Source: Terana coerulea (Eukaryota > Basidiomycota > Agaricomycetes > Polyporales > Phanerochaetaceae). From it: DNA of 64,000 nucleotides. Positions 1 through 14,837 of the stretch are shown one piece after another; position 1 is the first letter of the stretch; the number at the start of each line of letters is the position of its first letter. The DNA lies in NCBI GenBank assembly GCA_024811115.1, contig JAKOGH010000861.1, positions 1 to 64,000 on the forward strand. The letters are read 5' to 3'. The translations under genes and the position numbers were made by a program. The notes beneath the pieces are model-generated. The model worked only from the letters and a program-made list of their open reading frames with translations. It was not told the origin of the DNA and searched no databases.

Positions 1-1016
1 CATCGAGCATAGGCGCAACCGTTGCTGCGTCGTAATGGATGCCAGAATAGACAAGAATGCAGCGATTCCCGGAGTCGGTCTCCAGGGGCGGCGTAAACTT
101 GTCGATGCGACCGGTCTCAACATCGACAGAGGCAATCTCGGTCGAGTAGTGCTTGGCGAGGATAGACAACTCGATAGCCCCGCCCCACGAAGACGGCTTC
201 AGGATGGTATTTATGTAGTCTTCTCGTGAACGCCTATTCCACCAAGGTCAATGTTACTGAGGATGCGAAGCAAAGCGCATACAGCCACGTACCCTAGTAT
301 TGCATCTGTCCATGTAAGCGTGTCTTTGCGTATCTCATCGGCGACAACTATTTCGGCCTTATAAGCACTTGGTACGAGAAGGACTTGCGTTTGCGCACTG
401 ACTCTTTCGAATTTGCTGTGCCTTCGACATGTTTTGCTCAAACACCAGCGCAATGGACGAAAAAGACACGAGTTGTCGTCCGGCACAATCTGGAAGAGGT
501 TGATATTGAGAGAGCCTGTAATATAATTCGAAATGACGCACGCGGTGGACCAAATACCCGCCCTCTGTCGCGACATGGTCGGGTCCGCTCGCTTGGGACG
601 TAGTAGAATTTGGGGTTACGGGTTCAGTGACTTGCGACCTCGTAAGACCAGTCATCGGAGCAGTAGGGAGGCGCGGGACGTGCGGTGGATGTTTGCGATG
701 ATGTTTGCGCATTGGAGGTTCTGGAAGCCTCAGATTTCTGCGTGACAATCAACTGCTCGCCTTTCTGCAGACCAAGACTCTCTAGTGGTAGCTCTGGTAT
801 CAGCGTCAAACTATGCGGGGATACCCAGCCTTGACTTTCCATCGAAGAGATGAGCGTACTGCGCATTATGAAGGCAGGATCGACGTACGTTCTTGCAGAG
901 ATGGTGGGATCTCTGTGACGGCGAATATCTCTTGCTGAAGGTCTTGAACAGTAAATTGATCGAGATCAACTTGTATTGTGGTCACCTTTCGGATGCCTGA
1001 GTCGCACTGGTGTCAT
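1..1016 (-). CDS. OTU1: OTU1/YOD1-type deubiquitinase (partial, C-terminus beyond left edge)
   Basis: Ubiquitin thioesterase of the OTU1/YOD1 family, which in known members works with the Cdc48/p97 machinery in ER-associated degradation. The N-terminal exon has a UBX-like fold with the family signature LTLIPELPLESLGLQKGEQL, followed by a Ser/Thr-rich linker, then the OTU domain with the catalytic stretch VPDDNSCLF (Cys in DNSC) near 500, TWTDAILG near 300, and SSWGGAIELSILA and NRCILVYSGIHYDA close to the left edge. The histidine part and any zinc finger lie near or beyond the edge. Several GT-AG introns fit the protein. The start ATG is at 1014-1016. The frame breaks near 986, 817-820, in the linker around 650-680, and at 460-464; most can be repaired by one or two bases in a homopolymer, so I read them as sequence errors. 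The gene lies 284 bp downstream of SAM37 on the same strand. Confidence 0.88.
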
Positions 1017-1299
1017 GTTGGCGGTTGAGGTGAATGTTGTTGTGAGACCCGCGTTGCACCTCACTCGGACGTTGCGAGCTTGGGCGCTCCTCAAGGCATG
1101 CGTCACCACACGTGGCACGGGCGCCGGTAGTGTAGCCTTCAAATTTGACCACGGCGTAGAATATGAATTTCTTACTTTTCCACATATACGCGCTTTCCCC
1201 TCACAAAGCTCAACTTCCAGAATAACAGCTTGCGACCAAAAATATGGATTATAGCATCTAGTAGCAAATTTAAAGAAGTAGTATGCAGACTTTAATGTG

Positions 1300-2707
1300 C
1301 TAGACTTCGCTTTCGACTTCCTCCGCTCCTTCAACTTCGTCATGCTCATCTGTATCCTCGTTCTCCATCTCGGCCAAAACTGCCTGAACCTTCTCAATAG
1401 CTTGAGTATATTGGAATGATACCGCTGAAGTAGATGTATGCACCCAACATAAGGCTCGCGGTCCCGAAAAACCCCAGCGCATCAGGCGGAACTTGTGCTC
1501 TTTCTCGTCCCATGCCGGGGAGCTGAGCTTCGTATGCTGAGATGGCGGAACACGAGGCAAGATGGAGCGAATTGAGAAGTCCTGACTATGCGTCTCGGTT
1601 CGTGGAAAAGATGCCTGATCTGGGAAGGCTGTGGATAGGACTCGGTCGCAATGTTCCACAAGGCGGGGTAAGATTCCAACACTAGCTGCGAAAGTAGTGT
1701 ATCGGGCTGAGGGCCCGCAAGAGATGAATGTGCGCGGCAAACACGACATCCAACGTCGTTGGGCTATATCGGGAATATGTTACCTATGCACGAAAGCAGC
1801 CCGGGAAAATGAAGGAATGAGCTCTACTCACAGTTCAGTGTCATAGATAAACCGACGCTGGCCGAGCTGTCTGGCATAAATATCCAGGAATGCGCGGGCT
1901 TTGTCGGTCACCTGCGCTGGCCGTGCTTAGTGTTCTGTTCAATACCGACGCTGGAGACCGGCTTACCTTTTTGCGTTCTAAGCTCTGCTTGAACTTGAGC
2001 TTTTCCTCTGCCTTCTTACTCTTCCTCTGCCAGAGGCCGGAATGAGAAGCGTCTCTTCTCTTCTCGTTCTTCTTCCTCGATTCCTACCAGGTCCCACAGC
2101 GCCGCGGCTTCCAGACGAGGTTTGTATGATTGGCGTATGCGCTCCGGAACATAGTAGCATTGAGGTACGGGAAGTATAGCGGCGAGTCTGTGACGCGTCT
2201 GACGCGTCCAATTTGCGCTGAGCGAATAGTAAGAGTGAGCCTAAGAAGGGTGGAGTTAGTCCCGCTATGCCCAAAAGCTGAACGGACACGTACCACGAGG
2301 TCACCCAACGCAGCATCTACATGAGCCACTCGCGCAGTGTTCTGCGCCTTATCTGCCTGGCTCAGGATGTCGTCCAGATGCCAACCACCTTCTCTTGCCA
2401 AGCGTGCGGCGTACTTGACGATGGGCTCGAAGCCTGCGACGCTATGCGTGCCATGCGTGAGGTATGGTAGTTGACCTGAGTAATAGCGAGTTTCAGTGAT
2501 AATAGCAAGTATTCGTGAAACGTGCACCAACCTACCACTCGGCGAAAGGTCCGGATTATTGGTGTACTGGATGGAGAACTTGCCAGCGATGCTAAGTTGG
2601 AAGTACAATAATGTTGAGACACATGGAGGATCCAAAGACAGTATATCGTCGTGTTTAGGCCAGATATGCAACGTAGGATGGGTTGTTGAGTGAGAAGGGG
2701 TCGCCAT
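1300..2707 (-). CDS. SAM37: Sam37/metaxin-type subunit of the mitochondrial SAM complex
   Basis: Subunit of the sorting and assembly machinery that inserts beta-barrel proteins in the mitochondrial outer membrane. The start at 2705-2707 gives the metaxin/Tom37 N-terminal thioredoxin-like domain (LHIWPKHDDILSLDP, then NNPDLSPSG joined over an intron to QLPYLTHGTHSVAGFEPIVK). The GST-C-like helical half follows (AHSYYSLSANWTR, PQCYYVPERIRQSYKPRLEA). Near the C-terminus one frame gives a hydrophobic stretch (GTASLMLGAYIYFSGIIPIY) typical of the tail anchor, and the adjoining frame gives an acidic tail ending VESEV at 1300. About five introns of 50-65 nt are visible. Frame breaks sit at 1711-1713, 1665-1668 and 1467-1471, each in a run of three to five identical bases. 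Sequence conservation across the breaks suggests a working gene with consensus errors. Confidence 0.87.
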
Positions 2708-3183
2708 GATGTTGGCTGGGCACTTGCTTGTCCGGAGCACGTCACGCAGAAAGTCGAGGTCACCGGGTCACTATAACGGTCAAAGTCACAGTCACGTCAC
2801 ACCAATAGTGTAAGTAAGTAGCATCATGAATGCGCGACTATGCTGCCATAGTCTAGAGATGTAGCAATGCCTTTGAAGCATGAACCATTTCAGCATGTCA
2901 AGATAATACATCTCCTGCAGTTTGACCCAAGTTAAAGTACATATTTGCCAGCCAGGGCCAATGGTATCGGCGGTACACGTTGAGTGCATGTATGTAGTAA
3001 GTTAGCATATTGAACGGTTATCCCATTGGAAAGATCTGCCACTTTCCAGACGGAAGTACGGGGTTCAGAGTTCCAACGTACCCCGCCCTATGTGTGTAGC
3101 ACTTAGCTACAATGAATAGATCTCCCTCCTAATATAACATGAAGTCAGTAAAAGGTCTATTGAATACTACGTGAAACGAACAC
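2708..3183. other. Intergenic region upstream of SAM37
   Basis: About 475 bp between the 3' end of the F-box gene and the SAM37 start. It should contain the SAM37 promoter. I see no convincing coding exon, RNA gene or repeat in it. Confidence 0.5.
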
Positions 3184-5034
3184 TTACCGCAGCTTGCGTC
3201 GATTATCCGCGTACTGAGTTACTACCACAAAATCTTCCCCCAATACAAGTTTATCCCAAGCGGACCACCATGATGCCACCAATCCGTAATTCGGCATGGT
3301 CGGGAGAGTATTGCGAGGCAATTTGCGATAGGGCATACTACTCCACAAAGGGCTGCGCCACAGAGTACGGTCGCTAAATTCTGTTGGATCGCACACGAGA
3401 GTAGAGCGGTCAAGTGAGATATTGGGCGCGCAGTAGTCTTGGCGGATGGATGAGGAGAATCAAACTCGTAGAGGCCGTCCACTGTACTGAAATTGTTCGC
3501 AAATGTCATAAGCCTGGTCGAAACCAGGCGGCCGTATGGTTTCCACCCCCGCGCGACGAATGGAATATTCGTGCCTTGTCACTCCAGCTCGACCACGGTA
3601 TCACCGCGTCCCCGGTCGATCGGCTTCCACGGGACTCAGACCTGAGAAGCTGGCGAATGGTCCCCGTAGGCATAATGATGTCGAGTGCAGCCTTGACTTC
3701 ATCTCCAGTTCGAACCGATGTACTAATCATCAAGTACGCCCCATGTTCATACCGTCGAAATATGATCTGGTCGTCAGAGTTGCTGCCGTCTTCGCAGGGT
3801 GGTGTGTAGTCGCATGAGATCTCTATGTCGCTATAGCTGGCTCCTTTCTCTAGCTCGGGGAGAGCCAGGAGAAGCGACGCGTTTCTTGCGACATCGGAGT
3901 AGTCTCGTAGGTTGAGGATGCGGCAAATCGCAATGCCGTAGGTGGGAGGATGAGGTGGAGGATACATCGATTTCATGAACGGTCGAACGAGGTGCTTTGG
4001 ATCTATGAAGGCAGTCTCTGGACCGGGTACTTTTGGTTCGAAGTCATTGTATAACGTCTGCATATGACAGAATCAAAATTACATATGATGACGAACACAG
4101 AAGGTACGGACCAAAATATAGCTGCCGTTTGCCCAAATCCAGATGGACGTGGCGCAGAACGACCCCGCGTTGGGGAGTTGCTTTTGTATTTTGCATGTGA
4201 CCATCGCTTGAAATATCCTGACTGAGAACAGCCCCTCAGCTTCGAATTCGATTATGGGAAGTGAGGCTTCAGGATGTGTCTCGCCCGTGAGTGAAGATAA
4301 TATATGCATGCGGTACGCCCTGAGAATGCTGTGAGCTCTTGCTACATGCTAAATGAGAGAGCAAATCTTACCCTTGACCTGTTGACTCCACAAGCACCAG
4401 TAGATTCTGGCTGTAATCATATGCGAAACAATTCGTGTAGCACGGGAGATTACTGAGAGTCCATTCCTTGCCAGCACGTCTCCTAAGTGTGGACGGAGGG
4501 TGTATGATAGTGATCGTTTGCCCCACAAGCTCGCAGTACGTTGGCCCGAACGCGCGATGGCACCGCTGGGAATTGACGTTTTCGACGACTGTCACAGACT
4601 TGTCCGTCCATTCCAGTGTCTTGCATGCGGCCCGCCACTTTCGTAAACTGTCCAACCGTTCGGAAAGCCTGACATGTGGTGAGGGACAGTCAATGACACG
4701 CGCGAGGAAGCATTCGATCTGGTACTGAAGCGAAGCGGACTGCTGGACTACGCTTCGGAAAGCAGTTGATACCTAGCCGAGTATGTCACCGCACTCCGCC
4801 ACGCCTCTGAGATCGGACACTTACGCGAGAGCAAGAAACAATTTCCTTGCCGGTAAGGTGCTGGAGTATTAACACGAGCAGCTCGAAGCTGAGTCTTCGA
4901 TCAAACCCATGAGCTTCAAAGGCCGATTTCGTGGACGATACTGGAGTTTGCGCGAGCTGTTTCACTTTCTCGTCCATGTCATTGTTGGTTTCGGTCTTCT
5001 CCTCAGCGCTGCGTCTGCCCTCGTCGGTCGCCAT
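3184..5034 (-). CDS. F-box protein with propeller-like C-terminal region
   Basis: Probable substrate receptor of an SCF ubiquitin ligase, of the large basidiomycete F-box family with a long beta-rich C-terminus. The start ATG at 5032-5034 leads into a short charged region and the F-box (RLSFELLVLILQHLTGKEIV). After an intron come SASLQYQIECFLARVIDCPS and LDSLRKWRAACKTLEWTD, a linker pattern shared by this family. The rest alternates short beta-like segments, including IIPWxxW-like VIPWSSWSDKARIF and SSMPYRKLPR near the end. The stop at 3184 overlaps a possible splice donor, so one more exon is possible. Frame breaks at 3546-3550 (five C) and 3424-3426 (three G) disappear if the run is one base longer. 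The substrate is unknown. A relative of the same type lies at 51.8-53.5 kb. Confidence 0.78.
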
Positions 5035-6116
5035 CAAGTCAATAAAAAGTAAGTCGCGGTAAGTAGTGTGGTTGAATGCTAACCAGAACAATATTAATGC
5101 AGCTGCCTCGGCGCTGTGATCGGCCAACGCCGCCTCGTGGGCGCATCACCGAAGGGCGCTAAACTGGTCGTCCTCTTACCGCCATGTCCTCGGACATACG
5201 GGCACTTATAATTACAGCCGCGGCCACAGCAGCAGGACATGGTGAGGCGCAAATAGTATCTCCTTTATTTTGCTCAGTAATTTGGTTGTAGAAGATCATC
5301 CAACTCGTGGTGGTACTTGGATATTTAATGCAGAGTGCACCCGGCGGCCCATAAACGTTTGAACTCGCGGTGAGTAACGACTTGCCCATCCCTTGCGTCA
5401 CCAGCCGTATTGCGATGTATTGTTCAGGCTCGGTGCTGACGGAAATTTACGTGCTCAGGGAGTTGGGTACTAGTGCTGGACAAACTAAGTTACCTTGCGA
5501 AGAGAAGGTCATCTGCCACCATCACCGCCGGCGGGAATGCGATGGGCACCCTTGTGCAGTTTCATCCAACCACAACGACTGATTGATATGAGAAGGTGTG
5601 TACGGAATTCTTCATCAGAACCCAGATGTCAGTCGATTTACTCCCGGAACCCAGGTAGCTGGCTATTCTAGGCAGCGCGGCTTCGCTACAACAATACGAT
5701 CTGCATGCAGTAGTAGCATGCCCTCAGGCATGACCTCGGACCGCTTCTGGACTACCGCGCAGAGCTGCGAATGGACTACTCATGCGACGGCTTGCATCTC
5801 GGTGCGTTTCCAATGGGTCACGTCGCGTCTCTCTCACACCGCAGCCTTTTATGCAACATAGTAAACGTGGGCTCTATCTGTTGCTCGTAAGGTTGACGCT
5901 GAGCTGACTGAAAATGTTCAGGTCTACATCCTGTGAACTTGATGGTCGCAAGCCACCCCTCGGATCAGGCCTGTCCGGCTCTTCGACGCTAGTCTGTCGT
6001 GGTTCTCCCATGTGCAAGTGTCACTCGATATCGCCCATAGGAGTTTTCTTTAATATGGCTATTCTGCGGCATATAAGCTCCTCGTGATAACACCACCCTT
6101 CGTCTGATATCTATTA
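5035..6116. other. Intergenic region between divergent F-box and FAS1 genes
   Basis: About 1.1 kb between the start of the minus-strand F-box gene and the plus-strand FAS1 gene. It should hold both promoters. Short open frames exist on both strands, but none shows family motifs or a chain of in-phase exons, so I call no gene here. Confidence 0.45.
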
Positions 6117-6218
6117 TGATAGTCGCTCTTTCCCCCGGGCCCCCTGTTTGCTCCCTGCCGCCGCTGTCCTTCGCTGTGCAATCGGCTGGTGCTCTCAGGT
6201 TGCCTCACCTCCTCCAGC

Positions 6219-8116
6219 ATGGCTGACCCAGTCATCATTAATGCTCTTAACGCGTACGGTCTCACCATTTTCGCCTCCCTCCTTCAGCCCGTGGAGATAC
6301 CTCACGGTGCGCCCGAGCTTCCTGCATTATATACCGACGCATCCAATGCGATGACCATGTTGGTGCCTACGAATGATGCGAGTGAGTGGTCCCGGTCGTA
6401 CACTATCTCATCAACGCTAACGGCTGTCTTATCTCACCAGTTGCAAATGCTATTCAGGGAGGATATCCGGATATCGTCAATGGCCCTCTCTACTCCGATG
6501 CTACCCGCGCCTTTGTGGCCTATCACTCTGCCCACGGAGAATGGGCATTCAACGAGACGTTGTCGTTCCCGACAATCTTATCTACGCAACTTTCTCACCC
6601 GCTGCCCGCCGCCGAACTGGAGAACAATGTCAACCAGGTGCTCGCATGCATGACGACCGCCGACGTCGCCAATACCCTCAGCACCACCTTCCTCAACCAG
6701 CCTAGCAACGTGAAGATTATTGACAGCAAGCCCGGCGATCCCGCATACGGTTTCAGAATTCATGTTTTGGACAATGTTCTGAGTTTTCCACAGCCCTACT
6801 CCAACTATACCGCCAGTATGCCAGCAATGCAGAATTTCGCTCTTATTCGCAGTAATGTTAGCGAACCATCTTTCGACTCGCTGTCAGGATACACGGCCTT
6901 CGTGCCCAGCGGAGATTTCAACTTGACTACAGATGCAGAAGCCAAGCTCGCTGGCAAATCGAATTTAGCGGGCTTTGTTGACAATCATGTAAGCCCGATC
7001 CCAACCCGTGGCCTGCTGAGTAGCTCACGGTGGTGCATAGGTCATATCTAGCCATACCGTGTGGTCATCCGCCTTCAACTCTTCCTCTGTCTTTTCCGAT
7101 TCGAAGTGGCAGTACATCTTCGGATCCACCCCGACCGGTATGACGGTCTCGCTCAATGGCATTACGGCGAATATTAAACAACCTGATATCATCTTGGCCG
7201 GCGGCGTGGTTCATATAATCGACGCGCCGTTTTGGAACCTTACCCCACAACCTGGGTGAGTTACTTTGCGAACATTTAACGGTAGCTGCTGATATTGTAT
7301 TCCGCTACTCCAGGGCGACAACCACCACAGTGACTCCCACTCAGGCTGGGACAAGCGCAAGTAGTACCGCCAGCGCAAGTACTATACCTGTCGGCGATCA
7401 AACTCCTCGTGCACATAGGTACGGACGCTTGCACCCCATCATAATGACATTCGATGACAACTGACACGCTTTTCAGCGCATTGTCAAAGGGCATCGTTGC
7501 CGCAATAGCAGTCTGCAGTATACTGGCGGTTCTCCTGGCCATTGCCGCAGCATACTACATGGTCAGGCGCAGACGTAAACGTGGCGTGCAAGAGCTCAAG
7601 CGCGACCGTCCCGATCTCGACGAAGCGAACCTAACGCCGACCGCTCTGCGTACATCGCCGTTTATGTCTCGGACTTCGTTGAACGCTCAGCAAGACCTGT
7701 CTAGGCCGATCTATCAGACGCCGACTCCAAGCCAGTCTGCCAGTGAGTCATTGCCGTACCTTCTGTCTAGAAAACGTGTTAACGGTGTTTAGGTCAGTTG
7801 CCGGGTACCGCCACACCCACCTTACGCGGGAGAAGCTGGGGCGAACCGATAGCTCAGGATATAACACCGCGAGTATCACATCTAGTGTGTAGTTCTCTCG
7901 CGAGTATTAAGTTGGCATACGTGAAGCTTACTCTATATAGATGGCCAAATGTCGACATCCACCGGTGTATACTCGAGTCAAGCTACATCAATGGTGGAGA
8001 TGTCGGACGAAGTTGTCGAGCGACTCTTGCGAACTATTGCTCAGCGGATGGATATGCCTCAGCCTGCCGTTGGTAGACTTGACGAGAGTGCTCCTCCAGA
8101 ATACCTCTCTGTATAG
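6219..8116 (+). CDS. Fasciclin (FAS1) single-pass membrane protein A
   Basis: Likely cell-surface or adhesion-type protein. The extracellular part holds two FAS1-like units. The second is the clearer, with SGYTAFVPSGDF and the closing strand VSLNGITANIKQPDIILAGG followed by VVHIIDAPFWNLTP. A Ser/Thr-rich stalk, one transmembrane helix (IVAAIAVCSILAVLLAIAAA near 7500) with the stop-transfer sequence RRRRKRG, and a cytoplasmic tail follow. The tail contains LTPTALRTSPF and ends MSDEVVERLL...APPEYLSV. The Met at 6219 is the first in frame with the domain. An upstream ATG at 6117 could supply a signal peptide if a C/G homopolymer there is one base off. About five short introns. It is the first of three related genes in the cluster and closest to gene B. 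Confidence 0.75.
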
Positions 8117-9730
8117 TACGTTGTCGTGCAGGGACATCGTGCGGGCTGAGATATCGCTTGCTTTATGGATTGCATGACTGATATAGGCACTCCTTGTTAT
8201 TTATCCTTGTCGATAGGCTCTGTCATGTGCGAGGGAAATGCTCGACATCTCCGAAATCGTCCACCTTCGACGTGTGGCATGCACGCACCCGAACACACCA
8301 AGGGCTATAGTTGCACGCCACTCACGCCATCGCGGAAATGAGGGGCAGATGGATTCAGCACGTGCTTCTCGCGCATCACCCCTGCACACTCACTCCTTCC
8401 ACGAGGCTCACGGTGATGAAGATGCGAATGGGATCTCAAGATCTCATGCTGACTGCCAAGTGGCTGAAGGCTAGCGACGTGGGCATAGGTTACTAAGTCT
8501 TTAACGGTGTGGTTTGTTTCCCTCTGCAAGCCGAGAAATAGACAATTTGCTGTGACATGCAGGCCCTAGACATTGCTTAGGCTATTTCTTGCGGCCTAGT
8601 GGGCAGTGACCCAGACGTTCGCTGGACACGTAGTAAGTCACAAATTTAAACTGTCCGAGTCCTTCAGGTTGGCAGTCTAGTTATGTCCGACGCTTAGCTT
8701 AGCACTTGCGATATTCATTGTGTAAACGTGGAGCACCAACCAACTAGACAATAATTAAATCATACATCGGGCTTGCAAAGTTGCCTAGTATTGATATTGG
8801 CGGACACTGTCCCGACTCCGGGGCAGAGGCAACTTAGCATGGACGCCTGCTCGATCATTGATGCGCCAGCACCCAGGGCGGAGGAACTCGGCGCTTACCG
8901 TTCAACCACGACTCGTTCCGCTTTCTCTCGTTTCACCGACACCACCATCATCCACGACCATCCTCGGATGCCTAGTCTCAAAAACCCTAATGATATGTTA
9001 TAATGGTTTATCTTGGGCTCGTGAACTCTACGACGAAACGTCCTGGCGGGGAATCTCAGCTGCCGAGGCTCAAATTCCACTCAAGTCATGCCAATTTGCT
9101 GTAAGTGTTGGGGCTTTAGATCTGAATAGTGGTCCTTTCTCATGTCTTTCTGTCGATCTCGTGATAGCCTGAGCCTCAGGCCGAGTCAGGTTGTGGCATG
9201 AACGGCTCGCACGCAGCTGCACGCAGGCCCGAGGACAGCTTCTCCGCCTTTCATGTCAGGACTTCCGATCATCCATCTTAGTCACTTGACTCGCTTCACA
9301 CTCTCAAACTCTCATGCACGTCTCTCAGGCGTGTGCGATTACACACAGTACAGAGGCTACTTTGATCATGATAACGTCATGAATTCGGCAACAGAGAGTC
9401 GATGCAGTGGGTGATCGCTGGTTCTGCCTACACGAGGTCGCCCACGGGTGACTGTACCTGTAATTTGCGGGCATACACACCATATTCCTGGACGCAAGTT
9501 TCTGGATTCTTGTGGGAGAATAAGTGGGATCGAAGGTCGTGGTTTCCATGCTGTATATGGTCCGGTATTGGCGGAAACGCAAGGAGCAACTCACCGCATA
9601 TGCGAGGTCCGGTGCCATCACCATACATTCAGTGGATATCAATTCCACCATCTATGGGGCCCCTCCACTCATCTCGTCTCTTCACCGACCTCTCGAGTCC
9701 TCCAGCTCTTTCTTGACCTCAGCGTATCCG
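8117..9730. other. Intergenic region between FAS1 genes A and B
   Basis: About 1.6 kb. I find no ORF with family motifs, no convincing exon chain and no repeat. The last 100 bp probably contain the true N-terminus of gene B: an ATG near 9655 enters the right frame only if a G/C run is one base longer. Confidence 0.4.
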
Positions 9731-11618
9731 ATGGCTATTTCTGGGGAACTAAATAAACGAGTCGATATTGACAGTGGCCTCCTCAACTTTCTACTCACCG
9801 CTGGCCTAACATCTTACCATCAAGCCATAACATCGACCTCGGGGCTGGCTGGGCTGTCAAATATTCTCTCTAACCCAAGCGTCCCGTCCACCATATTTGC
9901 TCCTAACGACGATGCGTGTGAGTCGCTGGGCTCTGCAACCCTCAGAGCTGTATTGACATAGACCCCAGTCTCCCGTGCCAGTGGTAACACACGAGGATAT
10001 CCATTCAGTGACAGCGATCGTAGCTTCCTCCTAGCCTTACTCTCCTACCACTCGGCTGCGGGTGCTTGGCATTTCACTCACACTTCACCATTCCATACGA
10101 TCGTCCCGACCGCACTCGGGGGGCAAGGCTATACCGACCTTGACGACGACAAGAATCAAGTGATTGCGTGTTTGACCGCAGCATCGGACAAGACGGGCAT
10201 CCCGACGACACAGTTATTGAACCAGTGGAATACTACCACCGTAGTCGACGCGATGGTCTACAACGCCATCATCATCTATGTCATCGACGAGGTACTAGGG
10301 ATTCCCGGTCCGTATGCCTACGAACATAACCGTACGGGGACCTACCAGTTCGATAACTTGCGGGTTGCGGCCGGAGTGGATGATTTCGAGGATTGGGATG
10401 GCTTCACAATGTTTGCGCCGACCGACGGTGCCTTCTTCCTATCGGAAGCGCAAGCCAGGTACCCTTCGACGGACCAGCTGAGAACATTGCTATATAATCA
10501 CGTGCGTTCTCAGCCTTGGATGCTGGTCCCGAGCTCATGTAGGCTGTTGTAGGTTATATACGAGAAGACCATCTGGTCATCGGATTTCACGAGTGTCTCA
10601 GGGACGCTTACGTCTCAGTCGGGCTTCAACTTCTCTTTCGCCTCCAACTCAACAGGTGGCCTGTCCGTATCTTTGAACGGCATTACGGCGAATATAACGA
10701 CCGCCGACATCCTTTTATCCAACGGCGTCATCCATTTACTCGATGCCCCTCTGTGGAACTTAACGCCGGATTCCGGTCCTCAAACCTCGTGAGTGAGCTT
10801 TCCACTGCGGAGATAGCATGTCTAACGAAGCCCCTCAGTTCGTCAACACCTTCAAAGCCCCTCAGTTCGCCAACACCTTCAATGCCGACCACTTCGTCCG
10901 CTCAGCCAACCGGCACCATTGTGTCGGACAACAAATCGGCTCCGTACGTACCCTACATCTGCTGCGTAGGTTGGTCTTGATGGTCACAAATGTAATGTAG
11001 TGGGCCCGTTGCACCAGGCATTATTGCTGCTATAGTTGTTTCCATCATCGCCGCCTTGATCCTGCTCGCCACTGCTCTCTTTTTCTTTTGGAGATATAAG
11101 CGAGCGCAGGGTGTTCAGGCTCTAGCTCGACGACAGGAAGACCTCGACGGCTCTTTTACTCCGACCGCGCTGCGGACGTCTCCTTTCCGGTCCCAAACTG
11201 ACGTGACTGAGAACGCCCCCATTGCGATGCATCAGGAGGGGACGCCTACCCATTCTTCCGGTATGCTCATCGCATGCTCTGCGCACAGAGTTTCCTGATT
11301 CAATGACGCTTTGTAGGAAACCTGTCGCGAGGCATGAGCCCACCATGACCGAGAAGCAGAGCTACCGTCCAGACTCGCTCAGCTCAAACCCTTCTTCATG
11401 TACGTGGCTAGTAGGCTTCTATCAGCGGCAGGAATCTGACGCACTGCAATGATCATCCAGACGCTCGCATATCAGGGTCAAGTCAGAATCGTGTGATAAG
11501 AGCACCGATGTCCGACGAAGTGGTCGAACGCTTGCTGCAGACATTGGCGCAACGCATCGATCCAAACGCGACCGCACCTACAGGCGACAATGCCCCGCCC
11601 GAATACCGCCCTCGATAG
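9731..11618 (+). CDS. Fasciclin (FAS1) single-pass membrane protein B
   Basis: Paralogue of the FAS1 protein at 6.2-8.1 kb. Two FAS1 units are visible. The first has STIFAPNDDA and ends IIIYVIDEVLGIPG; the second has GFTMFAPTDGAFF and ends LSVSLNGITANITTADILL then GVIHLLDAPLWNLTP. A Ser/Pro/Thr stalk, a transmembrane helix near 11,010-11,090 (IIAAIVVSIIAALILLATAL) with basic stop-transfer residues WRYKRAQG, and a tail with FTPTALRTSPF follow. The tail closes MSDEVVERLLQTLAQRID ... APPEYRPR. The extracellular part has several N-glycosylation sequons. The stop TAG is at 11616-11618. The Met at 9731 lacks a signal peptide, so the real start is probably upstream. About six introns. Confidence 0.74.
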
Positions 11619-11782
11619 AGTCATCAATTGATCTTGCAACCAATATTGACATCGTCTTCCTCATATGGACTGAATTTTGGTCCTTGAATGCGCTATTATT
11701 CCCCGTTTAATGGCTGCGACAGTGTCACAGTAGCGATGTGGTATATCCGTAATTGATGCTATATGCCGAGCCGCCCGCGGAC

Positions 11783-13976
<2,194 letters not shown>

Positions 13977-14543
13977 GGTGGTGAGTAGGAGGGAGGGCGA
14001 GCGTGGACACGACCGTGCGCAGACGACCGGTCGCACCAGGTCATAGCAATGAGAGAGCGGTGGAACTGACCCGCAATGAGGCCAATACAACGGCAGCGAC
14101 GGCAGCCAACAGGTTCCCGACGAAACTCCAAAGAGTCCGACGCTGCCAGATCAAACACCGATGCCAAGAACAAGTCGTTTGGCGCGCGGCGCACCTAGTT
14201 ACCCAGCGCTTGCTGCCTCGGTGCGCCCATCTTCCTCATATAGTAAGCGTCGGCACCCACAAGCTCAAACATTGACTCGGAGCGCTTAGGGTCGCTTAGG
14301 TGTTTGGTTCGTCCTGCCTTGTCTTTGTCTAACTCTTGCACCCACTCACTCGATTTCTTTATTCTCCGTTTCTGATCAATTTTATCTGAAACCTAGCACT
14401 GGAATTTGGAAAGTACCATTGTCTTTTTGTCGATGTGCTCTCGGTCTGGATGCCTGATGCGCTTTCGCCCAACTTGAACCGTGGTTGGCGGACTACGATT
14501 CTGATCTGCGCACTTACAGAAAGGTCATGTTCCCGCGCCGCAA
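13977..14543. other. Upstream region of the GH47 gene
   Basis: About 570 bp between the GH47 start and the small ORF at 14.5 kb. It presumably carries the GH47 promoter and 5' UTR. A C/T-rich stretch near 14,300-14,360 is the only notable composition. Confidence 0.4.
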
Positions 14544-14768
14544 TCAACGGTTGCCACCTTTGGCCTTATTTTCGACTACCTCGAGGTCTTCCACTTTTGG
14601 TAGCCTGAAGGCTTTGGCGAGCTGGCACCGCAGCGCCGGCGCACCGTAGAGCGCACCATGCGCCTGGTCCTTGTCTACAAAAGGCAGAGTCGCCGTCCAC
14701 ATACAGGTCCGGGCCACCACGACGTTCGCGGCAAACCCAACCATCGCGCACGCTAAGCGCCAAAACAT
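14544..14768 (-). CDS. Possible small membrane protein, 74 aa, unknown
   Basis: Uninterrupted ATG-to-TGA frame with GC-rich third positions like the neighbouring genes. The N-terminus is hydrophobic (LACAMVGFAANVVVA), and the rest is moderately charged with a basic end (KAKGGNR). It resembles a small membrane or mitochondrial protein in layout, but I recognise no family. Its ATG lies only 69 bp from the divergent start of FAS1 gene C. That leaves very little promoter space and argues either for a shared compact promoter or against the ORF being a gene. Confidence 0.35.
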   Translation of the reverse strand: MFWRLACAMVGFAANVVVARTCMWTATLPFVDKDQAHGALYGAPALRCQLAKAFRLPKVEDLEVVENKAKGGNR

Positions 14769-14837
14769 ACCTTTAAAGCATAGGAGGATGAAATCCGTAG
14801 GATATTCCCCCTTCCTGCCGCCTACTCCTGGTGAGCA

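Noticed and set aside
2056..2120. Apparent frameshift in SAM37 after ALWDL
   Set aside because: A GT-AG intron (GTAGGA to CTGGCAG) removes the frame problem and joins to the conserved KSKKAEEKLKF segment.
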